Of a DNA stretch of 38,108 nt, positions 1 to 8,037 are shown piece by piece. Made by a program: the position numbers and the translations under genes. The stretch is from Fibrobacter sp. (GTDB lineage: Bacteria > Fibrobacterota > Fibrobacteria > Fibrobacterales > Fibrobacteraceae). Within the stretch, counting starts at the first letter, position 1; every line of letters begins with the position of its first letter. The notes under the pieces are model-generated. The model was not told where the DNA came from. It ran no database searches and saw only the letters and a list, made by a program, of their open reading frames with translations. The stretch is from the NCBI GenBank assembly GCA_017550445.1, contig JAFZOV010000173.1, forward strand, positions 1 to 38,108, in the 5' to 3' direction.

Positions 1-78
1 CATCTATTACCTTCCTTAATATACAAATTGTATATACATATGTCAATACACTTTTTCTTCATTTTTTACTCCTATAAA

Positions 79-146
79 CAAAAAAAGCCGCATTTCCACA
101 GCTCTCGACTTCGGAATTCCTAGTCGGGGGATATAAAAATACGGCT
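79..146 (-). terminator. Terminator-like hairpin read on the minus strand
   Basis: A 10-bp stem pairs 86-95 with 137-146; its single A/C mismatch becomes a G-U wobble on the minus strand. A smaller stem (CGACT/AGTCG) lies inside. On the minus strand the stem is followed by a run of seven T (81-86 region), the layout of an intrinsic terminator. It could end transcription from the toxin-antitoxin pair. The loop is unusually long for a terminator, so a structured RNA is an alternative. Confidence 0.5.
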
Positions 147-235
147 TTCGGGCCACCGGCCCTCTTAGCATCCTAAATATACAAAATCAATCGGACAGAA
201 AATGAGAACGACAAAAATTTATAGTATCATAGAAT

Positions 236-256
236 AGGTCAGACACTGTCTGACCT
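236..256. repeat. Perfect palindrome, first of a pair
   Basis: Ten-base arms (236-245 and 247-256) are exactly complementary around a single central C at 246. The core reads CAGACA-n-TGTCTG, the same core as the palindrome at 271-299, with centres 39 bp apart. No T tract follows on either strand, so a terminator is unlikely; an operator pair or a small repeat is more plausible. Confidence 0.6.
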
Positions 257-270
257 TATTGATTATTATC

Positions 271-299
271 TAATTCCGCAGACATTGTCTGCGGAATTA
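271..299. repeat. Perfect palindrome, second of a pair
   Basis: Fourteen-base arms (271-284 and 286-299) are exactly complementary around one central T. The core CAGACA-n-TGTCTG is shared with the palindrome at 236-256 while the outer arm bases differ. It lies just past the end of the degraded PIN toxin gene. Confidence 0.6.
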
Positions 300-314
300 T
301 GAACGACTGAAGAT

Positions 315-633
315 CTAAGGTCTATAGCATCCATACACGTCGTTTAAAAACATTGTATTAGTAGGCATATCGACGATATCCAAAAACTCGCGGGGCGTCA
401 ACATTCATGCAGTGCTTTTGCAACTCAGCAATAACAGTTTCTATCGTTTCCGCTTGCAGTTCAAATTTGGGTCGCGAAAGGACTTCTTTATACTCCGCAA
501 GAATTTCTTCGTTGACCAACGCGCAAACCCGTCCCGAGAAAATTCTCTGCATCACCTGCAATACAGGAGACTCCGGGCGCTTCGTGATGAGCGCAGACAC
601 GATGACATTGGTATCGATGACAGCGTAGAACAT
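315..633 (-). pseudogene. PIN-domain toxin with an internal deletion
   Basis: The reading frame from ATG at 633 gives a typical PIN toxin N-terminus (VIDTNVIVSAL, with the first acidic metal-binding Asp, then VNEEILAEYKEVLSRPKF). It stops at 358 after about 91 residues, against roughly 130-140 in the family. Shifting by one base near position 395 recovers LTPREFLDIV, which looks like the usual C-terminal signature of this family, and runs to a stop at 315. The middle segment holding the remaining acidic catalytic residues is absent, so this reads as a small deletion with frameshift. It follows the antitoxin directly, as in a type II toxin-antitoxin operon. The toxin is probably inactive; the antitoxin looks intact. 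Confidence 0.7.
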
Positions 634-642
634 GTTCAAACA

Positions 643-936
643 TTACTTGCCGGCACGGTAGGCGGCGATTTCGGATTCGACATCTTCTTCGCTCATGCCA
701 GCGGCGCTGCCGCGCTGCGCTTGCCTGCGCAGGTCCATGAAGGCACTCCAGCCAGGATTTGCATCGTATGCGACGGGAGCTTCACGCAGTTCGAACGGAA
801 TGCGACGTTCGCGCACGACCGCCCGCGCAAAGACATTGATGGCCGTACTCATAGACATCCCGAAATCCTCGCACAGTTTGTCGAAATCCTTTTTAAGGTC
901 GCTGTCCATCCTGATGCTGAAAGTCGTCTGCGCCAT
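643..936 (-). CDS. RelB/DinJ-family antitoxin
   Basis: A 97-residue protein with an N-terminal ribbon-helix-helix (TTFSIRMDSDLKKDFDKLCE, then GMSMSTAINVFARAVV) and a charged C-terminus, as in RelB/DinJ antitoxins that bind their own operator and neutralise a partner RNase. The start at 936 is chosen because AGAGG lies 7 bases upstream and because the ribbon begins a few residues later; an upstream in-frame start at 987 would add 17 unrelated residues. The gene ends 9 bases before the PIN toxin start, so the two were an operon. Since the toxin is deleted, this may be an orphan that now acts only as a repressor. Confidence 0.8.
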   Translation of the reverse strand: MAQTTFSIRMDSDLKKDFDKLCEDFGMSMSTAINVFARAVVRERRIPFELREAPVAYDANPGWSAFMDLRRQAQRGSAAGMSEEDVESEIAAYRAGK

Positions 937-1030
937 ATTTGCACCTCTTTTTGAACTAAATATACACAAAATTGAACCGCAAAGCAACCGTTTAGGTTAA
1001 AAACATACGCTTTTTGAATAAGCCGACACG

Positions 1031-1183
1031 ACGATACGGGCGTTCCCCGGCTCGGCTGGCCCCTCTGTCACCCTGGAGCCGCTGGCGATAGGATCCACCC
1101 TTCGCCGGGTCGGGCTATACTCGCTTCGCTCACGGAGCCGCGCTATGCGTGTCTCCGCCCTTGCGGGTTACTATCCCTAACGC
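1031..1183. repeat. GC-rich non-coding element with short terminal inverted repeats
   Basis: The gap 937-1193 holds a GC-rich stretch unlike its AT-rich surroundings. It begins with GGGCGTT (1038-1044) and ends with CTATCCCTAACGC (1171-1183), so GCGTT/AACGC are inverted ends. Inside are TCGGGCTATACTCG and a run of short GC-rich inverted repeats. I see no plausible protein in it. The format resembles dispersed intergenic elements that I recall from Bacteroidetes-type genomes, but that link is from memory only. Confidence 0.4.
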
Positions 1184-1193
1184 AAAATAAGGC

Positions 1194-3212
1194 TTAACGA
1201 GGAGCAGCCTCTTCTGAGTTTGATAGAGAAAAGCTTTCCTTTTGCAAATACTCTCTAATTCTATCCAAATCTACATTTTCTTTGTTATACCAAGCACCAA
1301 CCATACTCTTGGCATATTCGCTCAAAGATCTATTCCGATTTTCATCAAAATATTTTTGTTCTATCAAGAATTCACACTTTTCTGAATCAAAACGACTTAA
1401 CTGATTTTGCTTCGCATATGTTTCGTAAGAGTCATCCCATATTTCTCGAGAAGACGTGCGCAAAACCATAGCGCAATCATTTTCTATTTCCTTCCACATT
1501 TTCTCGCTTTCGGAATCGCAAGCCGTTTCTTTTTCTAAGGCTAAAATCAAACAACGAAGACCAACGGGTTTACAAATCTTCCCGACCAAAGTCCGGAAAT
1601 GGGCATTGACAAAAGATTCCTCCGTTTCTTTAGGCCACACAGCATAGAATACATACTTCTCGTCCAGCAATTCCAAGAAATTATCGCGGAACATTTTACG
1701 CGCTTTTTTCTTGAATTCATCACGAAGGCTGGAGCGCTTAGATGTATACGCTTTCAGCACATACAGGAAATTGACATTGTACACTTGCAACAGAAGCGTG
1801 TCACGGTCAAAAAGTCGGTTTTCGAAATGACGGTTGCGGTCTTTCCACAAGTCCGCATCATCTTTCTGAATCAAGTCCTCGTTTTGGGGGTCAGGATTTT
1901 TCCTAAAGAATGGTTCCCGGAACTGCGATTTCTCTTTATAACCGGGAAGTTCTCCGCGAATAAAGAAATTCGGCGTGACGCTATATCCCTCCGTGAGTTC
2001 ATCGCGGTAACGCATGGGGCTTTTGTTTTTCCCGCTTAGCAAGTCATTAATGTTATACTGGATAATGTTCCGGGCATAAGTAAACTGTTTGTGGACAGAA
2101 GTTCCTTCAATGTCGTTCCCATCCTTGTAATACTTGCTGTCGCCGATGAACCATATCTTTTGTTCTTCGTCGGCGAAAATAAGCTGGCGATCCTTGTAGA
2201 GATGGTCAACTTCCTTGTTGTCTTTTTGCGACTTGAGGTATTCCATCTGCTTGGGCAATTCATCGCCCACAAGCTTGTCAATCATCGTCTCGAAAACATT
2301 GTTGTACTTGCTCGTGAGCAAGTATTCGCTTTTGAAGCCGTTCGCGCTGAAATTGCCGCCCCACTCAAAGAAGGCCTTCACGATGTTGTAGAGTTTCAGA
2401 AACTTGTCGGCGAAATACTTGTGCTTTATGCGGTGCAATTCCATGAGCCCGCGATGGCCTAGCAATCGACGAAATTCGGTCACACGCATTGGCGCATAAA
2501 ATTCCGAATGCGGCATCTTGAAGCCGAAGGTTTCCTCGATGTAGTTCATTGCCGAGAAATACAGCACCAGCAGGCGGTCGTCCAAGTCGAAAACCTTTTT
2601 CTTGTTTTCGAGTTCCATGTAAATGGGCGCATCACCTTGCAAGAACGGCTGCGTATGCGCCACCGTACGACGCCAGTCGATGCGGTTGTTGCCACAGTGC
2701 TTGTTCTTGGCGGTGAATACAAACAGGTTCTTGTTCTCGGCGTAGAACAGCTTCATCGCGTTCATTACATCGATGAGTGTAGGGCTATTGTCGCTATGGT
2801 CAAAACGATACGCATCCGGCGCCTTCATTTCGTTGTCTTGCGGATTTTCTCGTCTGTATTGCGCAATTGATGAACACACCCATAAAGACAACTGTGAAAG
2901 AAATTCCTTGGGAGCGGCGTCTATTTTAAAATTCGAGTCTCTGGGAACCTTTTGATCAAAGGCGATTGCAGTCGAATCTGAGAAATCTAAGAATACCTTG
3001 GGCAGCACAAAAACAATCTTGTCAGAAACATCCGTCTTTTGTCCGCTCACCTTGACAGGATTTTCGTTGAACAAATACCCTACGCCGTCCAGTTTGTTAT
3101 CTCGAGTCACAAAGCCATTGGGCAACCCTTTAAAACTCCCCGCGCTATCAGTCGGGAGTACCTTTTTGAGGTGGTCCAAGGTGTAGGCAATCTGTTCAAA
3201 AAGAAAAATCAT
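1194..3212 (-). CDS. McrC/LlaJI-like restriction nuclease subunit
   Basis: A 672-residue protein. Around residues 335-363 it has VDHLYKDR followed about 20 residues later by IWFIGDSKYYK, the D...(D/E)xK arrangement of a PD-(D/E)xK nuclease (candidates D336, D358, K360), as in McrC-type and LlaJI-type subunits. The N-terminal 330 residues are helical and of unknown fold and could mediate partner or target contacts. It follows the McrB-like GTPase gene by 93 bp in the same direction, and McrB/McrC proteins act together: the GTPase recognises DNA and translocates, the nuclease cuts. No convincing ribosome binding site precedes the ATG at 3212. The LlaJI assignment, rather than classical McrC, rests on its size and on the methyltransferase next door. 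Moderately sure. Confidence 0.7.
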   Translation of the reverse strand: MIFLFEQIAYTLDHLKKVLPTDSAGSFKGLPNGFVTRDNKLDGVGYLFNENPVKVSGQKTDVSDKIVFVLPKVFLDFSDSTAIAFDQKVPRDSNFKIDAAPKEFLSQLSLWVCSSIAQYRRENPQDNEMKAPDAYRFDHSDNSPTLIDVMNAMKLFYAENKNLFVFTAKNKHCGNNRIDWRRTVAHTQPFLQGDAPIYMELENKKKVFDLDDRLLVLYFSAMNYIEETFGFKMPHSEFYAPMRVTEFRRLLGHRGLMELHRIKHKYFADKFLKLYNIVKAFFEWGGNFSANGFKSEYLLTSKYNNVFETMIDKLVGDELPKQMEYLKSQKDNKEVDHLYKDRQLIFADEEQKIWFIGDSKYYKDGNDIEGTSVHKQFTYARNIIQYNINDLLSGKNKSPMRYRDELTEGYSVTPNFFIRGELPGYKEKSQFREPFFRKNPDPQNEDLIQKDDADLWKDRNRHFENRLFDRDTLLLQVYNVNFLYVLKAYTSKRSSLRDEFKKKARKMFRDNFLELLDEKYVFYAVWPKETEESFVNAHFRTLVGKICKPVGLRCLILALEKETACDSESEKMWKEIENDCAMVLRTSSREIWDDSYETYAKQNQLSRFDSEKCEFLIEQKYFDENRNRSLSEYAKSMVGAWYNKENVDLDRIREYLQKESFSLSNSEEAAPR

Positions 3213-3305
3213 GCTTTTTTGCTGTATTGTCTATTTTTTTCGAGTTTTTAGACATTAACCCGTTTTAATGTATAAAAAAAGGCTTTTTTTGTACATCAGG
3301 CATAT

Positions 3306-4907
3306 TTATTCCTCTTCTTTCAGCAATCCGTCCATAAACCGCTTTAAAATATCCTTGTCCCTATAAAGGTCTTGGAAGGTGAAATAATCCTCTTTGCCGT
3401 CTTTGTCCTTGACTCGGAAGAACGAGCCGTTCTTGTGTTCATCTTTGCAGACTTCATTCCACAGGTAGAACATCACCTTGCCGAGGAAACACTCTTTGGA
3501 AATAATGATGCGCTCGCCCTTTTCATCTTTTTTATCGGGCTTAATAAAGAATTCGCCGAGCTGTTTGTCTTCGGAATCAGTGAGATCCAAAATTTTTCCG
3601 TTGACAGTCTCGACAAATTTCTGCCAAGAATACAGAGAACCATCGATATCGATTTGGTAATTAGCCGCTTCTTTGCCTTCAAAGCTAATAGGCACGTATT
3701 CCCAATCGAAGCGGCGTTTAAATGCGCTGTCCATGGGGAACAGCGACTGGTCGCTGGTATTCATTGTGGCGAGGATGTTCAAGTTCGGCGGAAGCTTCAG
3801 TTTGCCATCGCCAACCTTGCCCACGTAATCGGTCCAGACATCTTTCAAGACAGATTCTTCCTTGAGCCATGTCGCGAAATCGCAATCGGCATCAATGGAA
3901 TACTGCGAGAATCCATCACCGTCGCGGTCGAGCAATTGGAAAATGTCGCCGAAAATTTGGGCACAGTTTCCACGATTGATTTCTTCGATGACAAGGAAAA
4001 CGCTTTTATCGGCGGCATCGGTCAATTGTAACTTCCATGCAGCCGCATACGCCTTCGCGAAAACCTGCGGAACGAAGGAATAAGTGATTGTATCCCCTTC
4101 TTTCTTGGGCTTGTATGCACCTACAAATTGGGCATAGTCGTAATCCGGATGGAATGTGGTGCGGAGTTCCCTATTCTCTTCCCTGTACTTTTTATAGAAA
4201 TCTATATAGGCCCGTAGTGCGCTGTGTCGTGGATTTTCTCTTTTGTCATCAGAATCGAATTCTGCAAGTTTCTTTTCTAGAGTTCCAATATTATCAATAA
4301 TCCAAATATTGCAATCAATATATTCTTTTTTGCTTAGAACATCTGCATAATGGCTGCTTTTGACTATCTCAGATGATTCTACAAAACATTTCTTTCGTTC
4401 TTCACCAAGAATAGAGTTGACTTTGAAAGACTTGCCCGTACCGGGAGCACCGAAGAATATTTTTGAATAACAGGTTTCTTTTGCGCCTTCCTGTTGCTCA
4501 TTCTGTTCAGTATCTTGAACTTGCGTTTCGAGTATGGGGGATTCACCCCTGACGATCTGTCCATCCAAGATTTTTTGAGGAATGTTCGCTTCTAATATCC
4601 CATTCTGCTTCGCCTTATTTATAAGCCAACTAGCAAAACGAGGCCTATTTTTACTGGCGGTATCCCAATACCATTCTGAGGTTATTAAATATTCTTCATC
4701 ATATAGTTTAATAGTTGTATTTGAATAATACCGAGAACTTCCTTTGACAAATCTATCAGTTTCGGCTGATGTTGTAATTTTTTTCAGAATAGGGAATGAT
4801 CCGAACGGGGCCGGTGTTGTCAAATTTAAGACTTCTTCTTTTGTTAACAGTGTAGGATTCTCTTCCAAAAAAGAGACACATGCTTCTGCAAATTCTTTAT
4901 TTGTCAT
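3306..4907 (-). CDS. McrB-like AAA+ GTPase of a restriction system
   Basis: A 533-residue protein. Walker A is GAPGTGKS (153-160), Walker B is FLVIEEINRG (304-313), and TMNTSDQS (381-388) matches the MNTxD guanine-specificity motif of McrB-family GTPases. FHPDYDYAQFVGAY (252-265) is another conserved McrB segment. The first 140 residues are not obviously the classical McrB methylcytosine-binding domain; they hold a compact region with YLITSEWYWDT and then a Glu/Gln-rich linker, so they may be a different target-recognition module. It is transcribed ahead of the McrC/LlaJI-like nuclease and probably forms its hexameric motor. The reaction is GTP-driven DNA translocation and cleavage by the complex. 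Confidence 0.82.
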   Translation of the reverse strand: MTNKEFAEACVSFLEENPTLLTKEEVLNLTTPAPFGSFPILKKITTSAETDRFVKGSSRYYSNTTIKLYDEEYLITSEWYWDTASKNRPRFASWLINKAKQNGILEANIPQKILDGQIVRGESPILETQVQDTEQNEQQEGAKETCYSKIFFGAPGTGKSFKVNSILGEERKKCFVESSEIVKSSHYADVLSKKEYIDCNIWIIDNIGTLEKKLAEFDSDDKRENPRHSALRAYIDFYKKYREENRELRTTFHPDYDYAQFVGAYKPKKEGDTITYSFVPQVFAKAYAAAWKLQLTDAADKSVFLVIEEINRGNCAQIFGDIFQLLDRDGDGFSQYSIDADCDFATWLKEESVLKDVWTDYVGKVGDGKLKLPPNLNILATMNTSDQSLFPMDSAFKRRFDWEYVPISFEGKEAANYQIDIDGSLYSWQKFVETVNGKILDLTDSEDKQLGEFFIKPDKKDEKGERIIISKECFLGKVMFYLWNEVCKDEHKNGSFFRVKDKDGKEDYFTFQDLYRDKDILKRFMDGLLKEEE

Positions 4908-4924
4908 ACTCTTCTACTCCTGCT

Positions 4925-5206
4925 TTAATTGTTACTTATAAACTGAGTTATATAATCTATAAAATTTTCTTTTATTGGCGAAACATTTTCCAGAGAACAA
5001 TCGTATTCAGCCTTTGAGACGCCTGCAGGAGTCTGTTCCTTGAACTTTGGGATATCTTTTGCACTATAAAAATGCATATGTTCGTCTGTATAAACTGAAT
5101 TATATTTTAAATCCTCCAACCGTTCTATGCTTGTATTCTTTTGAATGTAGTTCAAACGTAATGATAAGTCTTTACACCCCGCAAACATAGGCTTAACACA
5201 TTCCAT
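4925..5206 (-). CDS. Small hypothetical protein upstream of the McrB-like gene
   Basis: About 93 residues from the ATG at 5206; a TTG four codons earlier (5218) is an alternative start. I do not recognise the sequence. It is polar with no membrane segment, has a few cysteines near the N-terminus (MECVKPMFAGCKD) and a hydrophobic C-terminus. It ends 17 bases before the McrB-like gene in the same direction, so it is probably the first gene of that operon, perhaps a controller or a remnant of a larger gene. No clear ribosome binding site is visible. Confidence 0.4.
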   Translation of the reverse strand: MECVKPMFAGCKDLSLRLNYIQKNTSIERLEDLKYNSVYTDEHMHFYSAKDIPKFKEQTPAGVSKAEYDCSLENVSPIKENFIDYITQFISNN

Positions 5207-5235
5207 CAAATCATACAAAGAAAAAAATAGGTTTT

Positions 5236-5250
5236 TGTCATTTTATGACA
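5236..5250. promoter_or_regulatory. Palindrome in the divergent restriction-modification promoter region
   Basis: TGTCAT-ttt-ATGACA is a perfect inverted repeat lying between the divergently transcribed small protein/McrB operon and the methyltransferase. Its position suits an operator, possibly for the HTH domain carried by the methyltransferase. That link is inference. Confidence 0.45.
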
Positions 5251-5328
5251 CTTTTATTAACTATTTTTATGCGAGAAAAGATATTGCGATCAAAAAAAAG
5301 AAAAACATGAAATACTCTACTAATCGCC

Positions 5329-5357
5329 TTGACAACAAACAAAAAAAGGACTATATT
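5329..5357 (+). promoter_or_regulatory. Consensus sigma-70 promoter of the methyltransferase gene
   Basis: TTGACA (5329-5334) and TATATT (5352-5357) are separated by exactly 17 bp. The expected transcription start is about 5363-5366, only a few bases before the ATG at 5368, so the message should be leaderless or nearly so. This rules out the in-frame upstream start at 5329, which lies inside the -35 box. Confidence 0.8.
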
Positions 5358-5367
5358 TATTTTCGTT

Positions 5368-6738
5368 ATGGAAAAAATTATTAGTCCAATCTCTGTAGAG
5401 GACGCCGCTCAATGTTGTGGACTCACCGTTCAACAAATTCGAAAGCTTTGTCGAGACAAAAAGATTAATGCGAAAAAAATCGGAAAAATTTGGCTTGTGG
5501 ATAAAAAGAGTTTGACGAACAAAAAAAGTTACAGTAGCATGGGAAATGAAACTGATTCCTGTAGAAAAAAAACTGTTCTCAGGAACAAGCCTATCGCTCT
5601 TAGTTTCTTTAGTGGGGCGATGGGCTTAGACATTGGTTTAGAACAAGCCGGCATACAGACCATTTTGTGCAGTGAAATAGATTCCGCCTGCAGAAAAACA
5701 ATTGTAAAAAACCGTCCTGATGTAGCACTGATAGGTGATATTCGTAATTATTCAGCAAACGATATTTTGAATGCTGCGAACGTAAAAAAAGAGGACGTTG
5801 ATATTATTGTTGGAGGTCCACCCTGTCAAGCGTTTAGTACGGCAGGAAAACGTCTGGGACTCGAGGATGAGCGCGGCAATGTTTTTCTAAAATATCTTGA
5901 AATCATAAAAGAAATTCGTCCCAAATATGCTATTATTGAAAATGTTAGAGGACTGCTATCCGCTCCGTTAAAGCATCGTCCATTATCTGAAAGGAAAAAT
6001 GATGGTGACCGTCAGTTATCCGATGACGAAAAGCCGGGTGGTGTACTAAGATACATTCTAAAAGTTTTGAAAAAAGCAGGATATGCAGTATCGTTTAATT
6101 TATACAATGCTGCTAATTTTGGAAGTCCACAAAAAAGAGAACGAGTAGTCTTTATCTGCTCAAGAGATGGAAAAATTCCGCCTTATTTGGTTCCTACACA
6201 TTCAGAAAATGGAGATTTTGGATTGCCGAAGTGGCGAACCCTGCGAGATGTCATTGGCAACATTAATTGCGAACATAAATTCGTCCCATTCCCAGAAAAA
6301 AGACTAGTATATTACAGAATGCTCAAACAAGGACAGAACTGGAAAGCCCTTCCAGTCAACCTTCAAAAGAAAGCGCTTGGTGGAGCATATTCATCGGGCG
6401 GAGGCAAATCTGGTTTTTTAAGAAGACTGGCATGGGATGAACCTTCACCAACTTTGGTGACACACCCAGCAATGCCCGCAACAGATTTAGCCCATCCTGT
6501 AGAAAACAGACCCTTGAGCGTTCAGGAATATCGGAAAATACAAGAATTCCCTGATGATTGGCAGATAGAGGGGAGCATTCTAGAACAGTATAAGCAAATA
6601 GGGAACGCTGTTCCCGTTAGTTTAGCTCGAGCTATAGGGAATCTTATTGTTTCGTTGCTGGAGAAAAAAAAGGTAACGCAAATAGAAGGTTTTAAATATT
6701 CACGGTACAAGGGAACTAGCGATAAGGATTGGATCTAA
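5368..6738 (+). CDS. DNA cytosine-5 methyltransferase with N-terminal HTH
   Basis: A 456-residue protein. Residues 7-50 form an excisionase/MerR-like helix-turn-helix (SVEDAAQCCGLTVQQIRKL, then IGKIWLVDKKSL). The catalytic part has motif I FFSGAMGLDIGLEQAG (80-95), motif IV PPCQAFS with nucleophile C153, motif VI IIENVRG, motif VIII QKRERVVFI, and motif X QIGNAVPVSLARAIG near the C-terminus, so it looks fully active. It transfers a methyl group from S-adenosylmethionine to cytosine in the recognition site. The start is set by the promoter immediately upstream. It converges on the TdeIII-like endonuclease with no gap at all. N-terminal HTH fusions in other methyltransferases (M.SsoII, M.EcoRII) repress restriction-modification promoters, so autoregulation is plausible. 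Confidence 0.93.
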   Translation: MEKIISPISVEDAAQCCGLTVQQIRKLCRDKKINAKKIGKIWLVDKKSLTNKKSYSSMGNETDSCRKKTVLRNKPIALSFFSGAMGLDIGLEQAGIQTILCSEIDSACRKTIVKNRPDVALIGDIRNYSANDILNAANVKKEDVDIIVGGPPCQAFSTAGKRLGLEDERGNVFLKYLEIIKEIRPKYAIIENVRGLLSAPLKHRPLSERKNDGDRQLSDDEKPGGVLRYILKVLKKAGYAVSFNLYNAANFGSPQKRERVVFICSRDGKIPPYLVPTHSENGDFGLPKWRTLRDVIGNINCEHKFVPFPEKRLVYYRMLKQGQNWKALPVNLQKKALGGAYSSGGGKSGFLRRLAWDEPSPTLVTHPAMPATDLAHPVENRPLSVQEYRKIQEFPDDWQIEGSILEQYKQIGNAVPVSLARAIGNLIVSLLEKKKVTQIEGFKYSRYKGTSDKDWI

Positions 6739-7479
6739 CTACAATCTTTTCAATTGCTCTCTAGTACTTTCTCCTATTTCCGAAAAGATTTCTAACAAGT
6801 CTGAATACGTATTTCTACCTCCAATAAAGTTCCAATAATCAGCACCTATTAGAACACAGTCATCCTGTAGCATATTGAAAATCTTATTAGGGATGGTCCA
6901 GTTGTAGTCATCTCGTTCTTCGCCGCCAGGATTATAAAAGAGACCAAATATGACATTCCGAGCCGGATCGTCTGCTTTGAGAAGAAGCAAATCTCTTTTC
7001 GCAATTTCAGTTTGGTCTAAATTAGGTTTAACGGTTTTAATAGAGATGAATGTTTCGTGATTGTTGTTTTTTATCCAAAGATCAGAGATCACCCTTTGAA
7101 CAATTGTATCTCCTTTTTTAAACGCGCAGATTTTTTTTATTTCAGCATTCCAGTCAGGCGTTTTCAATCCTTCGCGCAAATCGCCCATAATGCGGGTGAT
7201 TTCATCAAGAGCCCCCTTGTAGATGTTCACCTGTGTTTCTTTTTGGCGAACACATTCAGCTCCACGATCTATTGCTATTCGTTGAGAAATTTCTTCGACG
7301 GCTCTTTGACCAAAAGAAGTAGAAAAGGATCTTTCAAAAGCAGAAGCCATAAGCAATTCTTTGCTTAATAAGGCTTCGTGAAAAGGCCTGTGTGTTGCGT
7401 CTTTCTTTATACGTTTTAGCGTATTATCAACACATTCCTTTAAAATATTGCTAACAGCATTTCTAGTTTCTTTTTTCAT
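6739..7479 (-). CDS. TdeIII-like type II restriction endonuclease
   Basis: A 246-residue protein. The segment PFHEALLSKELLMASAFERS followed by FSTSFGQR matches what I remember of the TdeIII/MjaII endonuclease family, which cuts GGNCC. A nuclease core is suggested by RVISDLWIKNNNHETFISIKT, where D and the later E/K residues could bind metal. Its stop codon abuts the stop codon of the convergent methyltransferase (6738/6739), the tail-to-tail layout of many type II systems. Family assignment is from sequence memory, so the exact specificity is inferred, but role and pairing are well supported by context. Confidence 0.75.
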   Translation of the reverse strand: MKKETRNAVSNILKECVDNTLKRIKKDATHRPFHEALLSKELLMASAFERSFSTSFGQRAVEEISQRIAIDRGAECVRQKETQVNIYKGALDEITRIMGDLREGLKTPDWNAEIKKICAFKKGDTIVQRVISDLWIKNNNHETFISIKTVKPNLDQTEIAKRDLLLLKADDPARNVIFGLFYNPGGEERDDYNWTIPNKIFNMLQDDCVLIGADYWNFIGGRNTYSDLLEIFSEIGESTREQLKRL

Positions 7480-7636
7480 AACGAATCCTTTTGCTCAATC
7501 ATTAATGTAAACTACAATATTTTTTGTTTAATGTCAAGCATCTAAATGTGATGGCAATACTGGCAATTTACCGATCCCGTTTTCCCGGGTTTTAGGGGGT
7601 GTCCCCCTAGGCGTGGGGGTAGCGGAAGACCAGGCG
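7480..7636. other. Intergenic region with GC-rich hairpins
   Basis: No gene is visible. AGGGGG-TGT-CCCCCT (7594-7608) is a perfect 6-bp stem with a 3-base loop. The endonuclease promoter should lie at the left end (7480-7520), which is AT-rich. Confidence 0.4.
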
Positions 7637-7674
7637 AGATCCTTCGACTTCACTGCGTTCCGCTCAGGATGACA
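7637..7674 (-). repeat. Intergenic copy of a dispersed repeat also found inside parB
   Basis: Read on minus it begins TGTCATCCTGAGCG and ends GAAGTCGAAGGATCT. The copy inside parB (31627-31665) has the same ends and a similar purine-rich middle. Here it lies between genes, 52 bases past a stop codon. Confidence 0.7.
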
Positions 7675-7702
7675 CATTCATGTCGAGCCGGGGCTGCAGC
7701 GA

Positions 7703-7718
7703 GGGGGAGGCCTCCCCC
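7703..7718. repeat. 16-bp perfect palindrome
   Basis: GGGGGAGGCCTCCCCC is self-complementary over all 16 bases with no loop spacing. It sits 8 bases past the stop codon of the small gene at 7726-8037. There is no T tract, so it is not a standard terminator, though it could block 3' exonucleases. Confidence 0.5.
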
Positions 7719-7725
7719 ACCGGGG

Positions 7726-8037
7726 TCATTCTTCCAGGAGGACGATGGTGTCGGATTCGTCATATTCCTTGCCGAAGGCCTCCTTGTAGCACGACTGCAG
7801 GGCCGCCTTTGTGCCGGGGCGCTCCGTGAAGAGGAACATTCCGCTGTCCAGGCAGTCCATGTCGAGTTCGCCATCTATGTCTATGCATTCGGGCCGGAAG
7901 GTGGACCACAGGTAATAATCGACGTAACCCACTCGGATGTCTTCGCGGAGGAGGTTATCGCCAGTGCCCGGCTGGATTTTCAAGAAGACCTTTTCGCTTT
8001 TTACCCATGCGAGGAGAGCGGTGTCATGCATAATCAT
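7726..8037 (-). CDS. Small acidic hypothetical protein coupled to the AlbA-type regulator
   Basis: 103 residues, not recognised. The N-terminus (AWVKSEKVFLKI) is mixed and the C-terminus is strongly acidic (EYDESDTIVLLEE); there is no signal peptide or membrane segment. Its ATG overlaps the stop codon of the upstream regulator gene (ATGA), so the two are probably translationally coupled. GGAGGG lies just before the first ATG and 8 bases from a second ATG two codons later, which may be the real start. Context suggests a partner of the regulator; its function is unknown. Confidence 0.6.
   Translation of the reverse strand: MIMHDTALLAWVKSEKVFLKIQPGTGDNLLREDIRVGYVDYYLWSTFRPECIDIDGELDMDCLDSGMFLFTERPGTKAALQSCYKEAFGKEYDESDTIVLLEE

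Noticed and set aside
5329..5367. Earlier in-frame start for the methyltransferase
   Set aside because: It lies in the -35 box TTGACA; the promoter places the transcript start after it.
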